Shown in pieces: positions 29,629 through 43,129 of a stretch of 64,000 nucleotides of DNA. The stretch's first letter is position 1. The number at the start of each line of letters is the position of its first letter. The translations under genes were made by a program, and so were the position numbers. The stretch lies in NCBI RefSeq assembly GCF_040256395.1, contig NZ_CP158299.1:1269501-1333500 (forward strand). Reading direction: 5' to 3'. Below the pieces are notes generated by a model. It searched no databases, was not told the DNA's origin, and was given only the letters and a program-made list of their open reading frames with translations. Source of the stretch: Deinococcus sonorensis KR-87. Lineage in GTDB: Bacteria; Deinococcota; Deinococci; Deinococcales; Deinococcaceae.

Positions 29629-30426
29629 TCAGTCAGACTTGCGCCGGCCCACCGCCGGGGTGTGGTCGGCGGCGTCCTGACGCTCCGCAGCCATCAGGGC
29701 AGCGCCTACGATCCCCGCCTCGTTCTGCAGGCCCGCCGGTTGCAGTGGGGTGCTGACTTCCAGGTATTCGCGCCACTTGTCGGCCTTCTTGCTGACGCCG
29801 CCCCCAATGATGAACAGGTCCGGGCTGAACAGCCGCTCCAAGTGCTGCAGGTACGGCGTGACCCGCTTGCCCCACTGCTTCCAGCTGAGCTCCTCCCGCT
29901 CGCGGGTGCCGGCTGACGCCCACGGCTCCACCTCACGGCCGTCCAGTTCCAGGTGGCCCAGCTCGGTGTTCGGCACCAGCTGGCCGCCGCTGATCAGCGC
30001 GCTCCCGATGCCGGTGCCGAAGGTCAGCAGCATGATCACGCCCTGCACGCCCCGGCCCGCTCCGTAGCGGGCCTCGGCCAGCCCGGCCGCGTCGGCGTCG
30101 TTGAGCAGCGTGACCGGCCGGCCCGCCGCCTCGCTGAACAGCCGGTCGGCGTCCAGCCCGATCCAGCTCTTGTCCACATTGGCGGCACTCAGGGTCCGGC
30201 CGCCGCGCACCACGCCGGGAAACGTCACACCCACCGGTCCCTGACCGCCCAGCTGCGCCGAGAGCTGGCGCACCACCTCCGCCACCTCGCTGGGCTTGGC
30301 CCCGGCCGGGGTGGGAATGCGGACCCGTTCGCCGATCAGCTGGCCGCTCTGCAGGTCCACCGGCGCTCCCTTGATGCCGCTGCCGCCGATGTCGATGCCC
30401 AGAACCCCTGTTGCTGTGGTGGTCAT
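29629..30426 (-). CDS. ppgK: polyphosphate glucokinase (ROK family)
   Basis: A 265-residue ROK kinase: GVLGIDIGGSGIKGAPVD near residues 6-23 is the phosphate-binding loop, VGVTFPGVVRGG near 62, LNDADAAGLAEARYG near 107-121 holds the catalytic Asp, and TFGTGIGSALISGGQLVPNTELGHLEL near 133-160. SWKQWGKRVTPYLQHLERLFSPDLFIIGGGVSK and the missing zinc-cysteine motif point to the polyphosphate/ATP glucokinase group of high-GC bacteria. It phosphorylates glucose. TAGCCT (minus) is 7 nt before ATG 30426. Confidence 0.92.
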   Translation of the reverse strand: MTTTATGVLGIDIGGSGIKGAPVDLQSGQLIGERVRIPTPAGAKPSEVAEVVRQLSAQLGGQGPVGVTFPGVVRGGRTLSAANVDKSWIGLDADRLFSEAAGRPVTLLNDADAAGLAEARYGAGRGVQGVIMLLTFGTGIGSALISGGQLVPNTELGHLELDGREVEPWASAGTREREELSWKQWGKRVTPYLQHLERLFSPDLFIIGGGVSKKADKWREYLEVSTPLQPAGLQNEAGIVGAALMAAERQDAADHTPAVGRRKSD

Positions 30427-30478
30427 GCTGTACAGGCTAGCAGGGGCCGGCGTGCCCTGCATGACCCGGCCGCGCCGG

Positions 30479-31594
30479 TCAGTCGCTCGCGAGGGCGGCG
30501 GACGGCGAGTCGGCCAGGGCCGCGAGGCGGGCCTCCCGGAAGGCGCTCCAGCGCTCCAGCTCGGCCACCCCCTCCTCCACGATCTGCTCGGCCTGCGGCA
30601 GCGCGGCGCGACGCGAGGCCAGGTTGCGCTGCACGATCGCCTGCAGGTCGTCGAGGTTGTACAGGTGGGCGCCCGGCACCCCGGCGATGGCCGGGTCCAG
30701 AATGCGCGGCACCGAGATGTCGATCAGGAACATCGGGCGCTCCCGGCCCTGCAGGGCTGCCGCCATGCCGTCGGGCCGCAGCACGTAGTGCGGCGCGGCG
30801 CTCGACGCGATCACCACGTCGGCCTCCGGCAGCACCTCGTGCAGCATCTCCGAGGCGCAGGCCCGGCCGCCCACCCGCTCGGCCAGGGCGCGGGCGCGCT
30901 CCTCGGTGCGGTTCACCACGATCACGTCGCCCACGCCGGCGGCGCGCAGGTGCGTCAGGGTCAGCTCGGCGGTCTCGCCGGCCCCCACGATCAGGGCGGT
31001 GCGGCCCGACAGGTCGCCGAAGATGCCCTGGGCCAGCTCCACGGCCGCACTCGACACGCTCACCACCCGGTCCGAGAGGCCGGTCTCGAAGCGCACCCGC
31101 TTCCCGGCGGCCAGCGCGCCCTGGGCGGCCTTGTTCAGCAGCGCGCCAGTGTCGCGGCGCTTGGAGGCGTCCTGCCACGCGCGCTTCACCTGTCCCTGAA
31201 TCTGCGTCTCGCCGATCACCAGGCTGTCCAGGCCAGCGGCCACCCGGTACAGGTGGGCGGCGGCCTCGTGGCCCCGGTGGACATACAGGTGTTCGCTCAG
31301 CCGGTGGCCCCAGGCGCCCTCGAAGGCGCTCTGCGGGTCGCCCTGGATGCCGCTCATGTAGACCTCGGTGCGGTTGCAGGTGCTGAGCAGCATCACCTCG
31401 CGGGCGTGGCGGCGCAGGTGCGAGAGCAGCGCCTCCTGCTCGCCCTCGCGCACGGCGGCCCGCTCACGCACGGCCACCGGCGCGGTGGTGTGATTCAGGC
31501 CCACCACCGCCAGGTCCAGCTGGTCCTGGAAGTGGGCCGGGCGCAGCCGCAGCGCGGTGGGGCAGCTGGCGGTCAGCAGCGGGGCGGCCGTCAC
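30479..31594 (-). CDS. hemA: glutamyl-tRNA reductase
   Basis: A 371-residue Hem[17 protein letters not shown] is followed by [14 protein letters not shown], whose Cys forms the thioester with glutamyl-tRNA, and [22 protein letters not shown]. The NADPH domain has [21 protein letters not shown] near 165-185. A C-terminal dimerisation helix ends the protein; it is slightly short compared with the usual 420. The start is GTG 31594, overlapping the stop of the upstream gene (GTGA). First committed step of haem by the C5 route, cytoplasmic. Confidence 0.95.
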   Translation of the reverse strand: MTAAPLLTASCPTALRLRPAHFQDQLDLAVVGLNHTTAPVAVRERAAVREGEQEALLSHLRRHAREVMLLSTCNRTEVYMSGIQGDPQSAFEGAWGHRLSEHLYVHRGHEAAAHLYRVAAGLDSLVIGETQIQGQVKRAWQDASKRRDTGALLNKAAQGALAAGKRVRFETGLSDRVVSVSSAAVELAQGIFGDLSGRTALIVGAGETAELTLTHLRAAGVGDVIVVNRTEERARALAERVGGRACASEMLHEVLPEADVVIASSAAPHYVLRPDGMAAALQGRERPMFLIDISVPRILDPAIAGVPGAHLYNLDDLQAIVQRNLASRRAALPQAEQIVEEGVAELERWSAFREARLAALADSPSAALASD

Positions 31595-32148
31595 GCGCGG
31601 ACCCCCACGGTGCGCCGGATGTCCTCGCGCAGCCGGTCCAGTGCCGGCTGACGCTGCGCCGGGTCCAGGCGCAGCGCGGCGTCGCGCTGCTGGGACCACC
31701 GCTCCAGCGGCAGCTGCTCCGGCAGCGCTGCCTCCAGCCGTTCGCGCAGCGCCTGGGCCAGCATCGGCAGCTCGGTGCCGGTCGTGAGCGCCAGCTGCAC
31801 CCCGCCGCGCTCCACGGTGGCCGGGAAGCGGAACGTTCCGCGCGCGGCATCGCCGCTGTGGTTGACCAGCAGGCCCAGCCGCCGGGCATCGTCGGCCACC
31901 CGGTCGTTGACCTCCGGGTTGTCGGTGCAGGCCACCACCAGCGCGGCTCCGTCGAGGTCTCCAGTGCGGTACTCGCGCTCCATCAGCTCCACATCCTGCG
32001 CCCGCACTTCCGGCGCAAACGTGGGCGAGACCACCCTGACCTGCAGCCCGGCCTGAAGCAGCACCCGGCTGCGGCGGGCGGCCACGCGTCCGCCGCCCAC
32101 CAGCACGGCGGTGCTGCCGCTCAGGTCCAGGAAGGTCGCCAGTAACAT
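31591..32148 (-). CDS. precorrin-2 dehydrogenase (siroheme synthase N-terminal type)
   Basis: A 185-residue protein with [26 protein letters not shown], the NAD-binding fold of the SirC/Met8p/CysG-N group, and [36 protein letters not shown] in its second half. It oxidises precorrin-2 to sirohydrochlorin, and may also chelate iron. No CobA domain is attached; that activity is in the cobA-hemD fusion 90 nt upstream. TATACT (minus) lies 6 nt before ATG 32148. It overlaps hemA by 4 nt. Confidence 0.9.
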   Translation of the reverse strand: MLLATFLDLSGSTAVLVGGGRVAARRSRVLLQAGLQVRVVSPTFAPEVRAQDVELMEREYRTGDLDGAALVVACTDNPEVNDRVADDARRLGLLVNHSGDAARGTFRFPATVERGGVQLALTTGTELPMLAQALRERLEAALPEQLPLERWSQQRDAALRLDPAQRQPALDRLREDIRRTVGVRA

Positions 32149-32187
32149 GAACTGAGTATAGGGGCCGCGGGGGGGCGGAACGTCCCT

Positions 32188-32199
32188 GACCGATCGGTC
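32188..32199. promoter_or_regulatory. perfect 12-bp palindrome upstream of the precorrin-2 dehydrogenase gene
   Basis: GACCGATCGGTC is a perfect palindrome lying roughly 40 nt upstream of the leaderless start of the next gene on the minus strand. TetR-type operators often have this form. It may be an operator for the sirC-like/hemA unit. Confidence 0.35.
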
Positions 32200-32236
32200 G
32201 GAAAGTGGCGCTGGCACGGCAAAAGTGCCGGTCGGC

Positions 32237-33733
<1,497 letters not shown>

Positions 33734-33782
33734 GTGCCCAGGCTACGGCAGCCGGCAGGGATTTTGGGGAACTCCCCCGGTG

Positions 33783-34913
33783 TCAGCCGAACTGCACCGG
33801 CAGCCGCTTGACGCCCGCCACAATCCGGCTCTCGATCGGTTCCAGCACGGTGCCCGGCTCGACGCGCAGTTCCGGCAGCCGCTCCAGCACCGCCCCCAGC
33901 GCAATGCTGGCCTCCAGCCGGGCCAGCGGCGCGCCCAGGCAGAAGTGAATGCCGTTGCCGAACGCCAAGTGGCGGTTGGGTGTGCGCGCCGGGTCGAAGG
34001 TATCCGCCTGCTCGAACTGCTGCTCGTCGCGGTTGGCTGACCCGATCCAGGCCAGCACCGGGCGCCCCGCCGGAATGGTCACGCCGCTCAGCTCCACGTC
34101 CTGCACGCAGGTGCGGAACATGCTCTGGACCGGCGAGCGGTACCGCAGCGACTCCTCGATGGTGCCGGACAGCAGTTCCGGGTCCTGCCGCACCCGCTGG
34201 TAGGCCTCCGGCGCGTCCTGCCAGCACAGCACCGTGTTGGTGAGCAGGTTGGTGGTGGTCTCGTTGCCGGCCACCAGCAGCAGGATGCAGAAGCCCAGCA
34301 GCTCCTGGGTGTTGAGGTGCTCGCCCTCCAGCTGGGCGGCCAGCAGCCCGCTGATCAGGTCCGGACCGGGGTCGGCGCGGCGCTGCTCGATCAGGGTGGC
34401 GAAGTAGCCGGCCATCTCGCGGCTGCCGCTGCGGTCGCCGGTCACCACCTGATCGGACCAGCGCTTGAAGCGGTCCCGATCCTGGGCCGGAATGCCCAGG
34501 ATCTCGGCGATCACGATCACCGGCAGCGGGTACGCGAAGTCGTGAACGAAGTCCAGCCGCCCGGCCTGCACCTGATCCAGCAGCTCATGGGTCAGCTGCC
34601 CGATGCGCGGGGCCAGCTCGCGCACCTGCCGGGGCGTGAAGGCCTGCTCCACCAGGGTCCGCAGCTGCCGGTGCCGTGGCGGGTCGGTGCTGATCATGCT
34701 GCTGGACAGCGCCGACTCGGCGTCCTCGCCACGCGGGCGGCCCTGCTGCGACGAGAAGACCCGCCAGTCCGACAGCACCCGCTGCACGTCCGGGTATCCG
34801 AAGACCATCCACATGCCCGAGTCCGGGTCCTGCACCACTGGGGCCTGCCGGCGCATCCGGGCGTACCAGGGAAAGGGGTCGAGCAGCGAGGCGGCGCTGG
34901 AGGCAGCAGTCAT
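33783..34913 (-). CDS. cytochrome P450
   Basis: A 376-residue bacterial P450. The I-helix AGNETTTNLLTN, the ExxR helix in EESLRYRSPVQSMFR, and the haem-binding FGNGIHFCLGAPLARLEA near the C-terminus with the ligand Cys are all present. It is like CYP107-type hydroxylases. No ferredoxin or ferredoxin reductase gene is near, so electrons must come from elsewhere. The start can be ATG 34913 or ATG 34922. Substrate unknown. Confidence 0.93.
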   Translation of the reverse strand: MTAASSAASLLDPFPWYARMRRQAPVVQDPDSGMWMVFGYPDVQRVLSDWRVFSSQQGRPRGEDAESALSSSMISTDPPRHRQLRTLVEQAFTPRQVRELAPRIGQLTHELLDQVQAGRLDFVHDFAYPLPVIVIAEILGIPAQDRDRFKRWSDQVVTGDRSGSREMAGYFATLIEQRRADPGPDLISGLLAAQLEGEHLNTQELLGFCILLLVAGNETTTNLLTNTVLCWQDAPEAYQRVRQDPELLSGTIEESLRYRSPVQSMFRTCVQDVELSGVTIPAGRPVLAWIGSANRDEQQFEQADTFDPARTPNRHLAFGNGIHFCLGAPLARLEASIALGAVLERLPELRVEPGTVLEPIESRIVAGVKRLPVQFG

Positions 34914-34983
34914 ACCCGACATGCTGCACGCTTCAGGCCAGCGCCGGATGAACGCGGGGTGCAGGAGTGGGCAGCCAAACGTG

Positions 34984-35020
34984 CGCCCCGGCCTCCCTTC
35001 GTGGTGCAGAGGCCGGGGCG
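34984..35020. terminator. terminator-like hairpin after the exported metal-cluster genes
   Basis: CGCCCCGGCCTC and GAGGCCGGGGCG form a perfect 12-bp stem with a 13-nt loop just past the stop of the gene at 35039 (minus strand). Confidence 0.6.
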
Positions 35021-35038
35021 ACAGGACCGTTCCGCCGG

Positions 35039-35479
35039 TCAGTGGTTCATGTCCATGTCCATGCCGCCGCTGCCGCCGGCCCGCACAGTCCAGCTGAGCC
35101 GGAAGGCCGGGAAGGTGAAGCCGGGGCGGGGCGCGCCCTGCAGCACCATCGTGTAGGCGCCGGCCACCGGGAAGGTCACGCTGCTGGTCAGCTCGTTCTT
35201 GGTCTGCTTCAGCACGCCGGTGCTCTGCGGCTTGCGGCCGGGCGCGGCGCTGCCCGCGTACACCTGCAGGGTGCAGCGGCACTGCGCCAGCGGAATGGCC
35301 TTGCCGCCGCGCTGGTTCAGCTCGAAGAACACGGCGGTGGGTTTCCCCACCAGCGGGGCGTCGTCGGGGTCGGTGTGCATCAGGGCGCCCACGTTGCCGT
35401 CGCGGGCCAGTTCGTGGGCCAGGGCGGGCGTCAGGCCCAGCAGCAGGACGGTGAACAGAACAACTTTTTTCAGGGTCAT
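35039..35479 (-). CDS. small exported protein, YtkA/FixH-like fold candidate
   Basis: A 146-residue protein with a clear Sec signal (KKVVLFTVLLLGLTPALA) and a beta-rich body: VGKPTAVFFELNQRGGKAIPLAQCRC, LQVYAG, SSVTFPVAGAYTMVLQGAPR. It ends MDMDMNH, a possible metal-binding tail. The body resembles the YtkA-like/CopC-like immunoglobulin fold found next to YcnI proteins. ATG 35479 overlaps the stop of the preceding membrane gene (ATGA). Probably periplasmic metal handling with its neighbours. Confidence 0.7.
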   Translation of the reverse strand: MTLKKVVLFTVLLLGLTPALAHELARDGNVGALMHTDPDDAPLVGKPTAVFFELNQRGGKAIPLAQCRCTLQVYAGSAAPGRKPQSTGVLKQTKNELTSSVTFPVAGAYTMVLQGAPRPGFTFPAFRLSWTVRAGGSGGMDMDMNH

Positions 35480-36075
35480 GAGGGTCTCCGGACAGGAACA
35501 GGGGGGCGGCGGCGCGGCCACACATACAGCGCCACGCTGAGCGCCAGCAGCAGCGCGGCCCCCCAGGTGAGCGGCCACAGGCTGAAATGCACGCCGATCC
35601 AGGCGGTGTGCACGGCCGAGAGCAGGGTGAGCGGCGGCCCGAGGCGGTGCAGCGTCTTCCAGTGGCGGCCCATGCGGCGCCGGGCGGCGTCGGTGCTGGT
35701 GAGGGCCAGCGGCAGCAGCAGGACCAGGGCCAGCAGCCCGGCCCCGACGCCCGCCTGGGTGGCCGGGTTCAGGAACAGCACGTTGCTCAGGTCACCGTGG
35801 AAGACGTGCAGGATCGCCAGCCAGCCGTGGATCAGCGCGTAGCCGAAGCCGGCCAGCCCGAGGGCGCGGCGGTAGGGCCGCAGCGCGGGCAGGTGGCGGG
35901 TCAGCAGCACCAGCAGCAGCGCCACCAGCGACAGCGCGCCGTAGACCTCCTCGCGCCGCTGCAGCAGCTCGGCCGGCTGCAGCAATTGCAGCAGCAGGTC
36001 CAGGTTCAGCGGCAGCAGCAGCGCCACCGCCAGCTGCACCCAGCCGGACGCCGGACGGCGCGGGGGGGCACGCAT
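35476..36075 (-). CDS. six-helix membrane protein, ferric-reductase-like transmembrane type
   Basis: A 199-residue protein with about six hydrophobic segments. The histidines in ALIHGWLAILHVFHG and in RHWKTLHRLGPPLTLLSAVHTAW are spaced as in haem-b-binding ferric-reductase-like/MsrQ membrane domains, where pairs of His on two helices hold two haems. It starts directly after the YcnI-like gene stops (no gap) and overlaps the next gene by 4 nt, so it belongs to that operon. A role in metal reduction is inference. Confidence 0.72.
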   Translation of the reverse strand: MRAPPRRPASGWVQLAVALLLPLNLDLLLQLLQPAELLQRREEVYGALSLVALLLVLLTRHLPALRPYRRALGLAGFGYALIHGWLAILHVFHGDLSNVLFLNPATQAGVGAGLLALVLLLPLALTSTDAARRRMGRHWKTLHRLGPPLTLLSAVHTAWIGVHFSLWPLTWGAALLLALSVALYVWPRRRPPVPVRRPS

Positions 36076-36528
36076 CTACTTGATGACCACCCGGCTGGCG
36101 GGCGTGCTGGCGGCGCTGTCGTCCCAGCTGACCACCGTGCCGTCGGCGTAGGTCTGGTAGACCTTCCAGACCAGGGTGCCGGCGTCGGCCGGGTTGCGGG
36201 CGCTGATCAGGAAGCGCTGGAACTCCATCGGCGCGATGCGGCCGCGCCACGTCACCTCGGTGACGGTGCCGTCGGCGGTCATCTTGACGGTCCGCACGAA
36301 GCCGGGCACCGGCTGGAAGGCGCTGATCTTCAGGCCGGCCGGCACCACCAGCCGCACCACGGTGGTGGCCACGTCCTTCTCGACCGGCACCTGCAGGCGG
36401 TAGGTCTCGTAGGCGCCGGCGGCGCTCTCGGACTGGCCGGTGTCGGTGCGGACGGTGGCGTGGGCGGCGGCCAGGGACAGCAGGGCGGCGGTGGTCAGGG
36501 ACAGCAGGTAGGACACGGAACGCTTCAT
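36076..36528 (-). CDS. YcnI-like (DUF1775) exported copper-binding protein
   Basis: A 150-residue exported protein with the DUF1775 pattern: [33 protein letters not shown] and [21 protein letters not shown]. The signal ends LLSLAAAHA; the family's mature N-terminus is a histidine that ligates Cu(II), and a His sits right at the predicted cut site. Length is short because the C-terminal extension and membrane anchor of YcnI are missing. Followed without gap by the haem-type membrane gene. First gene of the unit. Confidence 0.85.
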   Translation of the reverse strand: MKRSVSYLLSLTTAALLSLAAAHATVRTDTGQSESAAGAYETYRLQVPVEKDVATTVVRLVVPAGLKISAFQPVPGFVRTVKMTADGTVTEVTWRGRIAPMEFQRFLISARNPADAGTLVWKVYQTYADGTVVSWDDSAASTPASRVVIK

Positions 36529-36618
36529 GTAAACCTCGGATGGAACGGGGCGGCTCACCACGCACGGGTGGTCCGCCGGGGCGCAGAGACGCGCAGCCCA
36601 AGCCGTGTCAGACACCGC

Positions 36619-37011
36619 TCAGGGCTGAGGAATCGTCAGGCCGGGCTCTGGCGGCCCCCGGGCGGTGGCCCGCCGCACCCGCAGCGCCTCGCGCACCGCC
36701 CGGGGCGGGTGCAGCGAGGCGGGCAGCAGCGGCAGCGCGGGCGGGTGCCACAGTTCCGGCACCAGCGCCAGCGGCGGCATGCAGCACTGGCAGCCGGAAC
36801 AGTCCAGCGGGTGCGGCGTGGCCGGGCCGGACGGGTGGTGCTCCATGGCCATGCCGCTCATCGGCGTGGCGGCGCTGCCCGGCGGCATCACCATCAGCGC
36901 CGACATCGGCAGCGCGGCGTGGGCCGGCACCTGCAGCCCGAACAGCACGGTGGCCAGCCACAGCCAGAGCCGTGGCCACAGGGAAGGAGCCGCCCGCCGC
37001 ATCGCCCTCAT
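36619..37011 (-). CDS. exported Met/His/Cys-rich protein (DUF2946-like)
   Basis: A 130-residue protein with an N-terminal hydrophobic signal (LWPRLWLWLATVLFGLQVPAHA) and a Met/His-rich segment MSALMVMPPG, MSGMAMEHH, followed by LDCSGCQCCMPP. Such clusters are typical of exported copper-binding proteins. Start is ATG 37011 or ATG 37002. It lies 90 nt upstream of the YcnI-like gene on the same strand. The gap of 90 nt has no other gene. Confidence 0.65.
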   Translation of the reverse strand: MRAMRRAAPSLWPRLWLWLATVLFGLQVPAHAALPMSALMVMPPGSAATPMSGMAMEHHPSGPATPHPLDCSGCQCCMPPLALVPELWHPPALPLLPASLHPPRAVREALRVRRATARGPPEPGLTIPQP

Positions 37012-37061
37012 GATGGCATGGGGGTGCCGGGACGAATACCTCCCAAGGTCCGGGCGGTGTG

Positions 37062-38090
<1,029 letters not shown>

Positions 38091-38130
38091 GCCTGTGATG
38101 CTAGCGGATCGGGCCGCTATGCTGGCCGGT
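38091..38130. promoter_or_regulatory. divergent leaderless promoters of the M42 peptidase gene and mqnB
   Basis: Forty nt separate the two starts. TATGCT at 38118-38123 lies 7 nt before ATG 38131 on the plus strand. TAGCAT on the minus strand lies 6 nt before ATG 38090. The two -35 regions must overlap. Confidence 0.6.
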
Positions 38131-38766
38131 ATGGACGTGCTGGTGGTGGTGGCCACGGCGGCCGAGGCGGCGCGGCTGTCCCGGCTGCCGCTGCGGGCCG
38201 TGGTGTCGGGGGTGGGGCCGGCGGCGGCGGCGCTGGCCACCCAGGCGGCGCTGCTGCAGGGGCCAAGGCCGGCTCTGGTGGTAAGCGCCGGCATCGGCGG
38301 GGCCTTTCCCGGCCAGGGGCTGGCGCCGGGCGGCGCCGCTGTGGCCAGCCGGATGGTGTACGGCGACCTGGGGGCGCAGGACGCGGCCAGCTTCCTGCCG
38401 CTGTCGGCGCTGGGGCTGGAAGTGCAACCGGGCAGCAGCGGCGACTTCGAGGCGTGGGCCGGCAGCCTGGAGCTGGCCACCCGGCTGGGCCTGCCGTGCG
38501 GTCCCTTCGTGACGGTCAGCACCGCCACCGGCACGCTGGAGACGGCGGCCGAACTGGCGCGGCGGGTGCCGGGCGCGCTGGTGGAGGGCATGGAGGGGGC
38601 GGGCGTGGCGCAGGCGGCGCGGCTGCACGGCGTGCCGTGTACCGAGATCCGCGGCATCTCGAACCTGGTGGGCCCGCGCGACCGGGCCAGCTGGCAGATC
38701 GGGCCGGCGCTGGAACGGCTGGAGACGGTGCTGGCCCGGCTGGCCGAGGCGCCCCCGCGAGCGTGA
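38131..38766 (+). CDS. mqnB: futalosine hydrolase
   Basis: A 211-residue member of the MTA/SAH nucleosidase superfamily: VVVATAAEAARL at the start, VSGVGPAAAALATQAAL, ALVVSAGIGGAFPGQGLAPG near 49-68 and a C-terminal GALVEGMEGAGVAQAARLHGVP with the EGMEGA motif that recognises the ribose. Short length, AGIGGAFPGQGL and the genome's mqnA/mqnE make futalosine hydrolase the best call. It removes the base from (amino)futalosine to give dehypoxanthinyl futalosine. Leaderless start. The PIG-L gene follows with GTGA overlap. Confidence 0.87.
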   Translation: MDVLVVVATAAEAARLSRLPLRAVVSGVGPAAAALATQAALLQGPRPALVVSAGIGGAFPGQGLAPGGAAVASRMVYGDLGAQDAASFLPLSALGLEVQPGSSGDFEAWAGSLELATRLGLPCGPFVTVSTATGTLETAAELARRVPGALVEGMEGAGVAQAARLHGVPCTEIRGISNLVGPRDRASWQIGPALERLETVLARLAEAPPRA

Positions 38767-39773
38767 AGCCCCGCCTGTCCCTGTGGCCGGTGCCGCGTCG
38801 CCGCTGGCTGATTCCGGTGCTGGTGGTGGCCGCCGTGCTCGCGTTGTGGATCAACGTGGCCCCGGTCAGCCGCCTGACCCAGCCGCACGCCGCCGCCCGG
38901 GTGGCGGCCCTGCCGCCCACCACGCCGCTGCGCGCCGGTCAGCGGCTGCTGATCCTGTCGCCGCACCCGGACGATGAGACGCTGTGTTGCGCCGGCCTGA
39001 TTCAGCAGGCCACGCAGGCGGGCGCCTCGGTGTACGTGGTGTGGCTGACCAGCGGCGACGGCTTCGAGTACGACGCGGCCTACGAGAGCCGGGCGGTGCG
39101 GCCCAGCCCGGCCGACCTGAGGGCGCTGGCGCTGCGCCGGATGGGCGAGGCCCGCCGCGCGGCGGCGGCGCTGGGCATTCCGGAGACCCACCTGCAGTTC
39201 CTGGGGTACCCGGACGGCGGCCTGCTGCACCTGTTCCTGGAAAACTACGCCTCGCCCTACACCTCGCGCACCAGCGGTCTGGACCGGGTCAGCTATCCCG
39301 GCACCCGCTCGCCCGGGAGCCGCTACACCGGGCAGCAGCTGGAGCAGGACCTGGAGGGGGCCATCGCGGCGGTGCGGCCGGACCTGGTGCTGGCGCCGGC
39401 CCCGCAGGACGCCCATCCGGACCACCGGGTCACGTCGTATCTGGCGCTGCGGCTGATGGCGCGGCGCGGTCAGCTGGACCGGGTGCGCTACTGGGTGGTG
39501 CACGGCGGGCTGGAGTGGCCGCTGCCCAAGGGCCTGCAGCTGTCGCAGCCGCTGCTGCTGCCGCCGCGCGCGCCCACCCTCGACTGGACCCGCCTGGACC
39601 TGACGGCCCCTCAGGAGCAACGCAAGCTGCAGGCGGTGCGCGCCTACCGCAGCCAGACGGCCCTGCTGGGGCGCTTCATGGAAGCGTTCGTGCGGCGCAA
39701 CGAGCTGTACAGCCGCACGCCGCTGCCGCGGGGTCCACTCAGCGAACACGCCGGGCCGGCCGCTCCGCCCTGA
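38763..39773 (+). CDS. PIG-L/LmbE-family deacetylase, membrane-anchored
   Basis: A 336-residue protein. One N-terminal transmembrane segment (WLIPVLVVAAVLALWINV) anchors it, and the catalytic HPDDE motif lies in LLILSPHPDDETLCCAGLIQQ near 62-82. DAHPDHRVTSYLALRLM near 217 supplies the third zinc ligand. The family removes N-acetyl groups from sugars such as GlcNAc-inositol or GlcNAc-malate (bacillithiol, BshB). The membrane anchor suggests an extracytoplasmic glycan target rather than bacillithiol. Start is GTG overlapping the mqnB stop (GTGA). Confidence 0.88.
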   Translation: MKPRLSLWPVPRRRWLIPVLVVAAVLALWINVAPVSRLTQPHAAARVAALPPTTPLRAGQRLLILSPHPDDETLCCAGLIQQATQAGASVYVVWLTSGDGFEYDAAYESRAVRPSPADLRALALRRMGEARRAAAALGIPETHLQFLGYPDGGLLHLFLENYASPYTSRTSGLDRVSYPGTRSPGSRYTGQQLEQDLEGAIAAVRPDLVLAPAPQDAHPDHRVTSYLALRLMARRGQLDRVRYWVVHGGLEWPLPKGLQLSQPLLLPPRAPTLDWTRLDLTAPQEQRKLQAVRAYRSQTALLGRFMEAFVRRNELYSRTPLPRGPLSEHAGPAAPP

Positions 39774-39789
39774 ACGGTAGGGTGCTCGC

Positions 39790-40407
39790 TCAGCTCTGTG
39801 GCAGTTCGCTGTCGCTGTCCGGTTGCTCCGGGCGGGCGCGGCGGCGCCTTACCAGCACCAGCAGCACGATCAGCGCGGCCACCCCCAGCACGTACGGCAG
39901 CAGCTCGCCCTGCCGCTCCTCGAAGGTTTCCAGCACCGCCGGGCCGAAGCGCCACAGCAACGTCTGCCACACGCCCACGTGCAGCAGCGCGCCCAGCAGG
40001 CTGTACAGCACGTACTGGCGCCAGGGGTAATGGGCTGCGCCCGCGTACAGCGTCACCGGGGTTCGCAGCGAGCCGATGGTGCGGCTCAGGATGATCGCCA
40101 CCGGCCCGGAGCGCTGCATCCAGTGGCGGGCGCGGCGGCTGCGGGCCATCCGCTGCCAGCTGGGCGGCAGCCGCCGCAGCGCCGAGGCCCCGATGTGATA
40201 GCCGGCCAGGCTGCCCAGCCAGTTGCCGAGCGTCCCGGACAGGATCGCCTCCAGCAGGGTGGTCTGACCGGCGTGGATGGATTCAGCCAGGGCCAGCATC
40301 GGCAGCACGCCCGGCACCCCGGGAATGCCCATGCCCTCCAGGAACATCAGCCCAAAACTGGTCAGATGAAGCCACAGTGGGCTCAGGGTATCGAGCCACC
40401 CGGTCAC
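39790..40407 (-). CDS. DedA/VTT-family membrane protein
   Basis: A 205-residue protein with the DedA core: FGLMFLEGMGIPGVPGVLPMLALAE, SGTLGNWLGSLAGYHIG and the RSGPVAIILSRTIGSLRTPVTLYAGAA segment (R-x3-G-xx-x-x-P) near 105-130, then two further segments and a basic tail. DedA proteins are linked to undecaprenyl-phosphate or phospholipid translocation. The start is GTG 40407; CATAAT (minus) 6 nt upstream could be a leaderless -10. Convergent with the PIG-L gene. Confidence 0.9.
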   Translation of the reverse strand: MTGWLDTLSPLWLHLTSFGLMFLEGMGIPGVPGVLPMLALAESIHAGQTTLLEAILSGTLGNWLGSLAGYHIGASALRRLPPSWQRMARSRRARHWMQRSGPVAIILSRTIGSLRTPVTLYAGAAHYPWRQYVLYSLLGALLHVGVWQTLLWRFGPAVLETFEERQGELLPYVLGVAALIVLLVLVRRRRARPEQPDSDSELPQS

Positions 40408-40586
40408 GTCCGCATTATGAAGGCTGCCCCGCCCGGCTGTATGCCCGCCCCCGGATGCCTCAAGGCTTCGTCAGGTCCAGGTAACGGTTCTGTCAGCTGG
40501 GCTGCGCTAGCGTGTAGTCACGCTGGCCAGCTTCCCAGCGCGGTGCAGCCCCTTTCGGCTGCGGTCGGGTTCGCGTGCTCTCTCAC

Positions 40587-40615
40587 TTGTGGATTCTCCG
40601 GAAACTTGATACTAT
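40587..40615 (+). promoter_or_regulatory. promoter of lon
   Basis: TTGTGG at 40587-40592, a 17-nt spacer and TACTAT at 40610-40615. The rest of the 40408-40586 gap has no gene; it contains only GC-rich sequence with a few short repeats. Expected start of the message is near 40622, giving a leader of about 28 nt with AAAGGAG. Confidence 0.6.
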
Positions 40616-40625
40616 AGGACTCAAG
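40605..40625. promoter_or_regulatory. HAIR-like (HspR) operator over the lon promoter
   Basis: Left arm CTTGATA (40605-40611) and right arm ACTCAAG (40619-40625), spacer exactly 7 nt; 12 of 14 arm positions match the HAIR consensus, the right arm perfectly. It covers the -10 and start region of lon, an ideal place for repression. Confidence 0.6.
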
Positions 40626-40649
40626 TTATCTGGGCGAAAGGAGCCTAAC

Positions 40650-43115
<2,466 letters not shown>

Positions 43116-43129
43116 GCCATCCAACATCA

